Assembly (NCBI GenBank): GCA_037042185.1
Contig: JAXQJY010000027.1
Location: 2,418,001-2,482,000, forward strand
DNA length: 64,000 nt
Origin: Sordariomycetes sp. S80-01Y
Lineage: Eukaryota > Ascomycota > Sordariomycetes
Reading direction: 5' to 3'
Part shown: piece after piece, positions 9,574-18,983 of the stretch
How positions within the stretch are numbered: the first letter of the stretch is position 1
How the letters are laid out: each line of letters opens with the position of its first letter
Translations under genes and position numbers: made by a program
The notes under the pieces: generated by a model
Told to the model about the DNA's origin: nothing
Seen by the model: only the letters and a program-made list of their open reading frames with translations
The model's database searches: none

Positions 9574-11208
9574 TTAGTCCTTCTTGGGCGGTTGCTGAGA
9601 AGAACCGCCGAACCACCCGGAGAACGACCCCATCATCGAGTCCATGGCTTCCTTTTGGAGCTTCTCGTTCATCATCTTCTCCTCCTCGAGCCACTTAGCA
9701 CCATTCTCGCGGATCTCCTTCTCCATAGCCTCGTACTGGCGCTGACCGCGCTCACGGGCAATGTCCTGCAACATCTTGCCTTGCGCAAACGCCTCGTTAG
9801 GGTTCTGCTCGCCCTCCGGCGCCATGGTCATGCTCATGTTGCTGGGACCTAGACCAAGCATGCTGCCAAGGGCACCCATGCCAGACGGCTTCGAGTGCTT
9901 CGCCTTCTCGGCTTGGAGACGGGCATTGAACTCCTTGCGGGCGATGGCCTCGCGGCGGGAGAACTCGGTGGGGATATGTTTGCCTTCGAAAGACTTGAGG
10001 ACCTTGCGGACGTCGGAGTATTGCATGGTGTGAATGTACTCGAGGAAGGGGATGAGACCGACGAGCTCTTTGTCGGATGGGTCGCCGGTCCAAGGGTCTA
10101 AGACGATGGCATTTTCGGGCTGTTTGCGAACGTGGGCCTTGTTAGTTTCAAGGATGATGACCTTGGAAGGATCACGGTTCAGATACGAAAGATCCTGATT
10201 CTGTTAGCCGCAAATTTGTACGGTAGCAAGCGTGGTACATACCTTGACGATCTCGCCATCCTCAAACTTGGTCGCCTCGCGGAACAGAGGCCACATGATG
10301 AATCGGAAGGGATCTAGCTTGCGCACGATACCCTCGGCCAGACCAAAGGATGTTGATGACCACACAACCAGCTCATAGTATTGACCCAAGTAACGGATGA
10401 AGTAGTCCATGCCCGGACGCTTCGCAAGGCGCCATCCATGCTGACGCGACCACTCACTGTGTACCAGAAGGTCCTCCAAGCTGATGACCAGCGTGTAGGG
10501 GCGCTCGAAGCTTGGATGAGGGTCGGGCAGTAGCTTGTCGAAAGCAGGGTCTTGGTAGTATGAAACCGATTCGTGAAGGCGGGCGCGCACGCGCTGCCAC
10601 CACAGTCCAGGGGTAAGGCCGTTGGGAATGTCAGGGTGGCGCTTGGCCTCCTCTTCATCGTCCCAGTTGCGGCCGCAGTAGAGCGCACCGAAAACCATGC
10701 CACCTGCACCGGTTCCCAGCAAGAAGCGCGTCCACCATCGTCGATTGCGCTCGCTCGTCGAGACGTACTCGCTGTCCCTGCCACCACGCTGACGTTCGTA
10801 TTGAGGTACAGTCTGTAATGCCGAGTCGCCTTTGGACTTTCCCTGCCTCTCCTCCATCTCCTGCGCAAAGGTGGATGGAATACCTTGTGTCAAATCGGGC
10901 AGCTTGTCGAAGGCTATTTGCTCTTCGGCCTCCTTAGCCTCCTTCGACTGCTCGGGTTCTGTGGTGTCGTGCTTCGATTCGGCGGCCTTCTGTGCCTCGC
11001 TGACGGTCTTGGACTCATCAGAGGGATCCGATGCGGGTTCCTTCTCGTTGCGCTGCGACTTGTTCGACTTGTTAGGGCCCTTGGCGTATGTCCTGATCCA
11101 TGGCGACACAGAAATCGCAGAGGCGACGGGTAAAGCTCTCGCAACAGGAGCCGCCCGCGATGCTTTCGCAAAGCGGGTGGCTTGGCCCAAAGCCAGCCGT
11201 GACAGCAT
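9574..11208 (-). CDS. TIM50: TIM50, TIM23-complex presequence receptor
   Basis: Exons 11208-10243 and 10194-9574 give 528 residues. The start is the ATG of MLSRLALGQATRFAKASR, a basic, amphipathic presequence. An upstream in-frame extension has no ATG that improves on it. Next come a charged linker, one transmembrane segment (FLLGTGAGGMVFGALYC) and the FCP1-like domain with YTLVISLEDLLVHSEW, KRPGMDYFIRYL and FRFIMWPLFREATKFEDGEIVK|DLSYLNRDPSKVIILE. Tim50 spans the inner membrane and hands preproteins from TOM to TIM23. The intron donor is GTATGT. Two acceptors lie 6 nt apart; I prefer the downstream one (10195) because it restores EIVKDLSYLNRD, while the upstream one (10201) would insert NQ. 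The C-terminus is long and Met/Gln-rich. Confidence 0.95.
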
Positions 11209-11834
11209 GACTGAGATGATGTGGGAGATTGTCGTGTTGATACGCGACGGTGCGATGGTCCTCCAAGCTACGCTACGTTGCGATGACCCGATTTCTAGAG
11301 ACTTTTCTGACCCCCCGGCTCGCGGATCGCGGACCTGGATTTTCCCTTTCGCCGATGGCGTCACACCCCACAGACGCAGCGATATCGGCTGTTGATTGGA
11401 CCGGGAGCGCGGGTGAAGACTCTCACGTGCACCCCAATAGGCCCTTCCCGTGCTCATCGACTGTGTTGCATCACTTTAATCCGAACTTGTCCTCTCTCTT
11501 CATTGACGGACTTCGACCCCTCACTTCCGACGACGCTTCTTCCGTTCCGCTTCACAGTACAATTCATCACAGAAAAACAAACACTCCACCCAAATCAATC
11601 AAGAGCACGAGACCGGCACCATGATGCCCATCCTTGCTGAGTTCTAGAGGGTGGTGCCTCCCGAGTGCTTAGATCTCGTCATGGAACCACCCTCTGCGTC
11701 GCGTTCCGTCTCACGAGACCTACGAATCTCTACCTTCACTGCCTGAAGAAGCGCCCATCGAAGCGCAACAAGTACCTGAATCACGGATTCCGATCGCCCC
11801 GCATTACGATTCTGCTCTAATCGCCACCGCTGTC
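11209..11834. promoter_or_regulatory. Divergent promoter of TIM50 and the 2EXR gene, with two uORFs
   Basis: About 626 nt separate the two divergent start codons. On the + strand side, two short upstream open frames precede the ATG at 11835. One is 11621-11647 (MMPILAEF) and the other is 11681-11746 (21 codons starting MEPPSASRS). Whether both lie in the transcript is inference. Confidence 0.45.
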
Positions 11835-12836
11835 ATGGCTCGACGAGGAAACGGCCGGAGCAGCCACAGCGCGCTTCCTCTGAGGGTACGAGCCCCTGCG
11901 CCGTCTTCGGCGACAAGATCGGCTTCATCGACGACAGAGACTGCCGCTGGCTCACAGAACCCGTCGACTCAGAACCCGGAAGCAGACAAGACGGAGGAAG
12001 AGGTCGTCAACCACATTGCGGCGCTCACCCTCGACGTCCCCCTCATACCCTTCATGCGCAAGCGCAAAGTACCTTCGAAGCCGTTTCCCTTTCTATCGTT
12101 ACCCGCCGAGGTGCGGATTAAGGTCTACGAGCACTACTTCGATGACGAAAATGCGGAGGACGTTGTAGACTTGGGCCCGGACAACTACAAACGATACCAT
12201 GGGAAGCTCAGGATTATGAGGGTGAACCGGCAGGTTCACGATGAAGCTACGCATGTGTTCTACAGCACTCGAGCTTTTCGCATCTTCCCAACCCACCCTG
12301 GAAAGTACTTCAAGACCAAGCGCCCATTGCTTGCTCGCCTGAAGAAGTGCCAACGGGAATGCATCACATCACTCCAGCTCCGCCTTGGGCCAGGCTGGAG
12401 TGCGCCACCTCGTGGATGGCTCGTCAATGATGCGCTCGGCCTTAAGGAGCTCACTAACGTTCGGAAGCTCGACGTATTCGTGGAATGCGATCCCAGCGAC
12501 GGTGTATTCAAAGGGTTCCGCCGTGGTGATGGCTATTACGAGGGCTTCAGCCGTCAGCTGATGTCGCAAGTCGTTGAGTCAATGCCAGCTGTCACTCATA
12601 TTGAGTTTGACGGTTACTCGGGAGTCAAGAAGAAGGGCGCCATGATGCAAGGGCTTCTGGAGGAAGCCAAGTCCTTGGGGTTGACGGTGCGATGGGGCCC
12701 TGAACATGGATGGACGGATGTCGACACCAAAGACGACGAGGTTGTCGTGAACGAGAAGAACCCTTTCATGCAAGGCCCACTGGTGCTGCCGGATATGGCC
12801 GACTTGGGGCACTACAATGTACAAGTCTCCGCATAG
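11835..12836 (+). CDS. 2EXR/F-box-like domain protein
   Basis: An intronless frame encodes 333 residues. The first 60 are Ser/Ala/Arg-rich and probably disordered. The segment FPFLSLPAEVRIKVYEHYF (about residues 88-106) is the short F-box-like helix that opens many fungal 2EXR-type proteins. After it comes the family's usual RIMRVNRQVHDEATHVFYSTRAF stretch, which reads as ancient exons conserved across Pezizomycotina. Such proteins are numerous in filamentous fungi and mostly uncharacterised. A link to SCF ubiquitin ligases is family-level inference, and no substrate-binding repeats are seen. No signal peptide or membrane segment was found. It converges on VTA1, with about 170 nt between stops. 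Confidence 0.78.
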   Translation: MARRGNGRSSHSALPLRVRAPAPSSATRSASSTTETAAGSQNPSTQNPEADKTEEEVVNHIAALTLDVPLIPFMRKRKVPSKPFPFLSLPAEVRIKVYEHYFDDENAEDVVDLGPDNYKRYHGKLRIMRVNRQVHDEATHVFYSTRAFRIFPTHPGKYFKTKRPLLARLKKCQRECITSLQLRLGPGWSAPPRGWLVNDALGLKELTNVRKLDVFVECDPSDGVFKGFRRGDGYYEGFSRQLMSQVVESMPAVTHIEFDGYSGVKKKGAMMQGLLEEAKSLGLTVRWGPEHGWTDVDTKDDEVVVNEKNPFMQGPLVLPDMADLGHYNVQVSA

Positions 12837-13007
12837 CTGGAAGACAATGCGATAAGACAACGATTTATGATGGTCAGGCGTCCGGCAATTACTACTCGAT
12901 TACTCCTATGTTGTAGCTCCATTCAATCAAACGCTAAATTTCGATACCGACTCAACATGCTTTGATGCTTCGTGTCAATGTGATGTACACCTCCGAGTTG
13001 TCACCCA

Positions 13008-14253
13008 TCACTGACATCCTAGTGATGCGAGGGCGTTCCGCAGCTCCTGCACGGCCGTCGGTACGTCCTCAAAATTCAGCGCTGAAATAGCAAACTTGGC
13101 GTGCTTCTGGGCCTTGTTGAGATCCTTGTAGTGAGCTGTTGTGGGCGGCGGCGCTGCCATGGGCACAGGAGGAGGAGGCACGTGACTCGCCACTGGCACC
13201 GGTGCAGGCGCAGGTACGGGAGCAGGCTGAGGAACGAAGGTCGGGACCGACGGCGGGGGTTGCTGAGAGTGGCTGCTGGGCAGAGCAGGGGAGCCGAGCG
13301 ATGCTGGTGGTGTGAAGTCGGGTGGGAGTTTCGTGGGGATGGTCGGCGAGTTGACGCCTGGCAACTTCGTTGGGATGGTAGGCGAGGGCCCAGGGGGAAT
13401 GGAGTTGACTGATGGCGGCCCCTCGGCAGCTGCGCTTGGTGCTGTCGGCGCAGATGGCGAGGCTCCTGACAAAGGTGACACTGGCGCTGGAGGATGCGGC
13501 CCACTAGGGAAGTACTCTTCTGGTGCCGGCGGCTCTGGGGGTTCCACGTTCGGCAAAGGCTCCCCAGCGTCTGGTACGTCCTGAACATTCGCAGGTTGTG
13601 GCGACATCCCTGATGTGATCTCCCGCACATCTGGATCGTTGGGATCCAAGCCAAGTCCCGCGGCAGCCTCGTCACCACCTTCCTTCTCCTCCTGCACCTT
13701 CGGATTCGACTCATTCGGGTCCTTGCCCTCGCGGATCGCCTTCAAGATCCTCGCAGCATTCCACTTCGCGAACTTGATCTTCTGCGCCCACTCGGGCTCC
13801 AAGTCACCCCACTCCCTCAGCAGCTCGAAGAAGGTAGCCGCCGCATCGAAAGTATCCGCAGTCTGCCTCGTCGCCTTGTCCGCTCTCATCGCGCGCTCAG
13901 CCTTGCCGAAGATATCCTGAGCAAACTGCTCGACGTAGGCCCTTGCGACCTCGTTGTCGACTATGGCTTCGTTGGTGGAGTGTTCGGCCTTGGTCGTCTC
14001 GAGGGACTCCATGAGAGCGCCGGCGTAGGCGGTGGCTTCGGGGTCGCCATCGTGGAGCCGGCGGGAGACGATCTGATTTATAGCTCGATACTCGCCTGGG
14101 CGCGTGAGTGTTTGAGAATAGGATGAGATAAGGTGGTCGATGAGACTTACACCAGTAGGCGATTGCGGGATCATGGTTGCGAAGCTGGTTAGAGCGGTTG
14201 ATGAAGCGGCTGACCTCGGGGATCTTCAGTGCCTGAGGGATTGGTTGCGCCAT
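13008..14253 (-). CDS. VTA1: VTA1, activator of Vps4 in the ESCRT pathway
   Basis: Exons 14253-14151 and 14095-13008 give 396 residues. The 55-nt intron (GTAAGT...CAG) rejoins IAYW|CEYRAINQIV inside the first helical domain. The N-terminal MIT-like tandem domain (about residues 5-165) includes HDPAIAYWCEY and EWAQKIKFAKWNAARILKAIREGKDPN, a Vta1/LIP5 signature. The middle 170 residues are a Pro-rich linker. The C-terminal segment HYKDLNKAQKHAKFAISALNFEDV is the dimerisation domain that binds the Vps4 beta domain. Vta1 stimulates the Vps4 ATPase, which takes ESCRT-III apart at endosomes during multivesicular body sorting. Length and domain order fit fungal Vta1. Confidence 0.94.
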
Positions 14254-14675
14254 TCTGACCGTGTAGAAAATGTTCTAAGACAAGGAGCGCAGGTCTGTCA
14301 TTGGAAAAGTGTTCAATATTGTCTCTAAAATCGAGACAAGGCTGCGGGAGTCATCGAAAGTGCTCGCAGATCGGTGACGTTGGTAGCTTGGTGCCACAGC
14401 CGTTTGCCCCGCCATGAGGAAACCGAGTGGCTGGAGTAGACTGCAAAGCCACAGCCGTTAGCAGCCATAAAGGCTCGAGCAAGGGCCGCCCGTCAATGAG
14501 CGCTTAGCTTCCTGTGGAATATTCTGGCAGCCCCGGGTCCCGGTCGCTTCCCCACAGTGAATCCAGGGTCCAGGCCAGCCTCGTTAAACTTCCAGCGTGG
14601 CCTCAACTTGCCTCTTCTTACAACTGTCCATTTGCCTCTCTCGCATTCAGGACATCTTCACCTTAGCAAGCCAAG
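14254..14675. promoter_or_regulatory. Divergent promoter region of VTA1 and the PDI gene
   Basis: About 420 nt between two divergent ATGs. The GC-rich right half includes GCCACAG and CCACAGCCGTT-like short repeats. I cannot assign binding sites with confidence, and no gene was seen. Confidence 0.4.
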
Positions 14676-16126
14676 ATGCATCAACCATCGCTCCTCGCAG
14701 CTTTTACGGCTGTGCTTGCCTCCGTGCCGAGTGCACAGGCTGGCATGTACACCAAGAACTCGCCCGTGCTTCAGCTCGACCATAAGAACTTCAACGATGA
14801 GATCATGAAGACGAACTACACTTCGGTGAGCCATCTTTCGCAAGCTCCGCAGAAATTTGAGGGCGTCCAGTACTGATAGGCCAGATCGTCGAGTTCTACG
14901 CCCCGTGGTGTGGTCACTGCCAAAACCTCAAACCCGCCTACGAAAAGGCCGCCAGGAACCTAGATGGCCTCGCCAAAGTCGCCGCCATTGATTGCGACGA
15001 CGACGCAAACAAGCAAATATGCGGCACGCATGGCGTCCAGGGCTTCCCCACGCTAAAGACATTCAAGCCCGGCAGCAAGAAATACCCCATTGTGGAGGAT
15101 TACCGCGGCCAGCGCACAGCGTCTGCCATCACTGACGAGGTTGTCAACAAGATCAACAACCACGTCACCCGAGTCACTGGAAAGGATGTAGACGACTTCC
15201 TCGCGAAGGAGGGTCCCAAAGCTCTGCTATTCACCGAGAAGGGCACTACGAGCGCGCTCTTGAGGAGTATCGCCATTGACTATCTCAGTGTGATTAACGT
15301 TGGTCAAGTGCGCAGCAAAGAGAGTGACCTGGTCGAGAAGTTTGGCATTGAGAAGTTCCCTACTCTGGTTCTGGTTCCCGAGGGAGAAGGCGCGGAGCCT
15401 ATCGTTTATGATGGCGAGATGAAGAAGAAGGACATGATTAACTTCCTCAAGCAAGCGGGCGAGCCAAACCCGGATCCCAAGCCCAAGGACAGCAAGAAGG
15501 CCAAGAAGAAGGCTGAGCCTGCACCCGAGCCCGAGGAAGCCCCTGAGTCATCCTCTGCCACTTCCACTACCGAGAACGCTGCTTCAACGTCAATCCCCAT
15601 CGAGACTATTACTTCTAGTGACATGCTCGAGGAGAAGTGCCTCCAGCCCAAATCTCACACCTGTCTCCTCGCCCTTACCACCTCAGACTCATCTGAGAAT
15701 GGCGAGAAGGTCATCGAGTCATTGTCCAAGCTCAATGCCAAGTACATTCAGGGCAAGCACCATCTCTTCCCTTTCTTTGCCCTCCCAGGTTCGATTGATT
15801 CGACCGCATCCGTTCGTTCAGCGCTGGAGCTGAGCGGCGAAGTGGAGCTTATCGCAATCAACGCCCGCCGCAGCTGGTGGAGACAGTACGAGGGAGACTT
15901 CAGCGTGGAGAGCGTAGAAGCATGGATAGACGCCATCCGTATGGGCGAAGGTGGCAAGAAGAAGCTGCCCGAGAACATCCTCGTCGAAAAGACAGGGTCG
16001 AACACCGAGGAGCCCGTGAAGGAGGAGACGGAGACGGAGACTAAAGCTACCGACCCTGAGCCGGAGGTTGAGACTGAGGCCCCCGAGCCGGTTGGTGACG
16101 AGAAGATTGTACACGAGGAGCTGTAG
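14676..16126 (+). CDS. ER protein disulfide isomerase with one thioredoxin active site
   Basis: Exons 14676-14825 and 14885-16126 give 463 residues. The 59-nt intron (GTGAGC...CAG) joins NYTS|IVEFYAPWCGHCQNL. A signal peptide (MHQPSLLAAFTAVLASVPSAQA) precedes a thioredoxin domain with CGHC at residues 59-62 and the cis-Pro segment GVQGFPTLK. A second, redox-inactive thioredoxin-like domain contains EKFPTLVLVPEG. A Lys/Pro/Glu-rich linker and a third domain follow, and the last four residues are HEEL. HEEL is a plausible HDEL-like retention signal. The layout fits fungal Mpd1/PDIA6-type isomerases, which form and rearrange disulfides in the ER. The C-terminus is highly acidic. Its stop codon lies 4 nt from the stop codon of the converging RRP41 gene. 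Confidence 0.9.
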
Positions 16127-16130
16127 TGTA

Positions 16131-16989
16131 TCAACCATCTAAATCCATTACCATTGTATCGCTTTGATCAACTGCGCCTTCACGGATCATCTTGGCGCCC
16201 TTCTCCTTGACGACGCGATCAAGCAGCAGCTTGACCTGCTTGCAACCATCAACGCCGACGACAAGCATGCCTTCGAGACGGCTGACTTGGATCCGGCTCT
16301 CGCACACCATGGCCGCAATCTTGTCCGAGGCGCCAAGCGTCGCAACCGTCAAGAATGGCAACTCCTGCTCTTCTTGCGTGTTGAGATCCAGGAGAGGATC
16401 GGCTGTGTCGTCAGCGGCAGAGTGAGATGATGTCGATCCGGCTGTACAGGCGGCGACGTAGTCTGACATAGGGATGCCGGCATCGATAAGTGCAAGAGTT
16501 GCGGCATTGATCAACGCCGCGAGTAAAGATCCATCGGAAGACAAGACGTGCAGGGCCAGAGATATGGTCGAATGCGGGAAGATGTGTGTATGGACAACGC
16601 TCGCAAACGTCTTGGCAATCGTGATTTCGAGCTCCTGCGTCCGCCTGCTTCCAGTCAGCATCAATCCATGGAACGATCCCTGGACTCACTCACTTGTCAT
16701 TCCTGCCCCTCTTCTTTCGGTCAACAGTCGAGAAGCCAGCGTTGATGATGCTGACGTTGATAGCAGCCCCCTCCTTCGAGCTGCCACCAGCCTGCGCCTT
16801 GTTTCCCGCCTTCTGCTCTGAAGGGCCGGTCAGGACACACATGACCTTTGTGTGGCCCATCTCGAGGTATGAAGAGCCATCTGCGGCGGCTTGGGTCCGG
16901 ATCTGGGCCTGGAGACGGCGGAGCTCGTTCCAACGCCGCCCGTCGACGCGGAGGAGTGCGAGGGAGTAGGTTGAGGTGTCGAGTGGCAT
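16131..16989 (-). CDS. RRP41: Exosome core subunit Rrp41/Ski6
   Basis: Exons 16989-16694 and 16644-16131 give 269 residues. The 49-nt intron (GTGAGT...CAG) joins RKKRGRNDK|RTQELEI. RNase PH-fold marks are RVDGRRWNELRRL (the classic R-x-D-G-R-x3-E/L opening), GHTKVMCVLTGP, INVSIINAGFS and IFPHSTISLALHVLSSDGSLLAALINAATLALIDAGIPMSDYVAACT-type blocks, read here as separate motifs. Rrp41 is part of the nine-subunit ring of the RNA exosome, which is catalytically inactive in fungi and threads RNA to Rrp44 and Rrp6 in nucleus and cytoplasm. The start is the ATG of MPLDTST. The frame upstream is open but has no ATG. It converges tightly on the PDI gene, so the 3' UTRs must overlap. Confidence 0.94.
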
Positions 16990-17811
16990 GGCGACGGGCG
17001 AGCGGTCAACTTTGATGTGGTGGGTGAGAGAGCTCAGAACGTTGAACGTCAACTTGAAATTCTCATAGTGGGGTGGAAGTGAGAGCTATGTGTGGCTGCA
17101 GCTCGGGGCAGTGGCTGATGGCTCCCAATTCAGCCACAAAAGACGTCATCGTTCTCGGCCGAAAACGCATGGAAGAAATCTAAGTCTAAGGAATTGATAG
17201 AGGGCATACGGAGCTGCGGACTCTGTGAGAACAAACAGCTCTCGATTCCAGCTATTCTATGAGCTCGAGCTCCTGAGGCACCCCCACACCCCAAGCTCCT
17301 ACGGAGGCTTTACAGCCACTTGGGCCTCGCTCCACACCGTCTGTCGGATTTATCTCTCACTTACAGCGCCAAACCCGATGTGCCACCCTCCATCGGCCAC
17401 TGTCGACGTCTAGCTCCGATCGGGAATCTCAGCCATTGAGCCTGTTCCCCCCTCGTCGCCTCTCCTATCTCCAGCTCTCGAGTGCAGCAGTAGCGACAAG
17501 GATGATAGAGCGCGGCGCGGCCGCCCTGGGCCCGAGTCTCCAATTCCGACACTCCGACATTCCGTGTTTCCCGCTAGTTGAATCATCGCATCACGATGAT
17601 CTAATTGGGGTTGCCCTGAATCTTGAGGAGTGGGTAAGTCGAAGGTTAAGGTATTCAAGTGAGGCCTGGAGTATGCCTTGGGTATATAAAAGGAGACATA
17701 TCCCCTGACATAGCTGAGAAGTCTCCAGACTACTGAATTGCAGATCAACTCATCTTCTGAACTGACACCCCACCGACAACCGAAGACAAGATATAACGAA
17801 ACTTGATAATA
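16990..17811. promoter_or_regulatory. Divergent promoter of RRP41 and the alcohol dehydrogenase gene
   Basis: About 820 nt. A TATA box (TATATAAA, 17683-17690) lies 122 nt before the alcohol dehydrogenase ATG, suggesting a regulated, inducible gene. No such box is seen on the RRP41 side. The open frames in between are not convincing. Confidence 0.55.
17683..17690 (+). promoter_or_regulatory. TATA box of the alcohol dehydrogenase gene
   Basis: TATATAAA within GGGTATATAAAAGG, 122 nt before the ATG at 17812. It is the clearest core-promoter element in the window. Confidence 0.6.
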
Positions 17812-18834
17812 ATGGCCTCCCTACCCTCAACCTACCAAGCCGTCGTCTTGAAGGAGGCGAAGCAGCCATTCACACTGTCTACTCTGCCCCTGAAGAAACC
17901 GACCGGCAACCAGATCCTCGTCAAGATCCTCGCCTGTGGCGTCTGCTTCTCCGATTACGACCTCTCCCTCGGTCACTTCGGCCCCGTCTTCCCCGTTGTT
18001 CCTGGCCATGAAATCGTCGGCGACGTCGTAGCCGTCGGCCCCGAAGTCAAAGCCTTCAAGGGCGGTGAGCGCGTCGGAGGGCCCTGGCACGGCGGCCACG
18101 ACGGTGCCTGCCGCCAGTGCCAGAGGGCGCAGTTCCAGATGTGCGACAACAAGCAGATCAACGGCGTCAGCCAGGACGGCGGGTACGCCGAGTACGTGCT
18201 CCTGAGGGCGGAGGCTGCCGTCAGGGTGCCCAAGGAGCTCGACCCGGCGCAGACGGCGCCGCTGCTGTGCGCTGGCGTCACCGTCTTCAACGCGCTGCGG
18301 AAGACGAAGACGGAGCAGGGAAACCTCGTCGCGGTCCAGGGCCTGGGCGGCTTGGGGCATCTCGCGGTGCAGTACGCGCGTAACATGGGCTACGAGGTCG
18401 CTGTTCTGTCCAGCGGCGACGACAAGGCTGCCTTCGCCAAGGAGCTCGGCGCGCACCACTACATCAACTCCAAGACGAAGGACGTGGCAGAGGAGCTGAC
18501 GAAGCTTGGTGGTGCGGCGGTCATTATGCAGACTGCGCCGTCGCCCAAGGCTTTCCAGGGCTTGGTCGGAGGTTTGCAAGCCGGCGGCACTGTCTTGAGT
18601 CTGTCACCCGTGGGATCCGTCGAAATTGATACACTCGCTCTCCTGAATAAGGGAGCGACGCTCATGGGCTGGCCGTCTGGTCACGCTCTGGACTCCGAAG
18701 AGGCAATTAGGTTCGCATCGACGCATGGAATCAAGTGCATGATCAACACCTACCCACTCAAGGATGTCCAGCAGGCCGTGGATGACCTGGCGGCCGGAAA
18801 GCCTCGGTTCAGGAACGTGCTGGTGATGCAGTGA
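17812..18834 (+). CDS. Zinc-dependent alcohol dehydrogenase (MDR superfamily)
   Basis: An intronless frame encodes 340 residues; the ATG at 17812 gives MASLPSTYQAVVL. Catalytic-zinc ligands are visible: CGVC at 42-45, GHE at 65-67, and a late Cys in APLLCAGVT. The structural-zinc loop has C100, C103 and C111, with Asp in the usual first Cys position (HDGACRQCQRAQFQMC), a variation also found in related alcohol dehydrogenases. The nucleotide-binding loop is VQGLGGLGHLAVQYA (about 174-188). The enzyme should interconvert alcohols and aldehydes with NAD(P)H in the cytosol. Substrate cannot be read from sequence. It converges on a secreted FAD-linked oxidase (about 150 nt between stops); co-function is possible but unproven. 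Confidence 0.9.
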   Translation: MASLPSTYQAVVLKEAKQPFTLSTLPLKKPTGNQILVKILACGVCFSDYDLSLGHFGPVFPVVPGHEIVGDVVAVGPEVKAFKGGERVGGPWHGGHDGACRQCQRAQFQMCDNKQINGVSQDGGYAEYVLLRAEAAVRVPKELDPAQTAPLLCAGVTVFNALRKTKTEQGNLVAVQGLGGLGHLAVQYARNMGYEVAVLSSGDDKAAFAKELGAHHYINSKTKDVAEELTKLGGAAVIMQTAPSPKAFQGLVGGLQAGGTVLSLSPVGSVEIDTLALLNKGATLMGWPSGHALDSEEAIRFASTHGIKCMINTYPLKDVQQAVDDLAAGKPRFRNVLVMQ

Positions 18835-18983
18835 TTTATTGCAGAACGGCACGCGGACAAGAGTTTGAGTTTGAATGTGGGAAGCGAGGCGCAGATGCAA
18901 GGTTGCTGTATGCTTGGAATCAATGAGCGAGAAGAGTGGCAGACCACTATATTAGACAGTAATGAATTATGTGCGTATGCGAA

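Noticed and set aside
11209-11457. An 83-codon N-terminal extension of TIM50
   Set aside because: The presequence-like MLSRLALG start at 11208 fits the family; the upstream extension lacks any targeting character and overlaps the divergent promoter.
17827-18579. A 250-codon - strand open frame
   Set aside because: Antisense shadow of the alcohol dehydrogenase gene.
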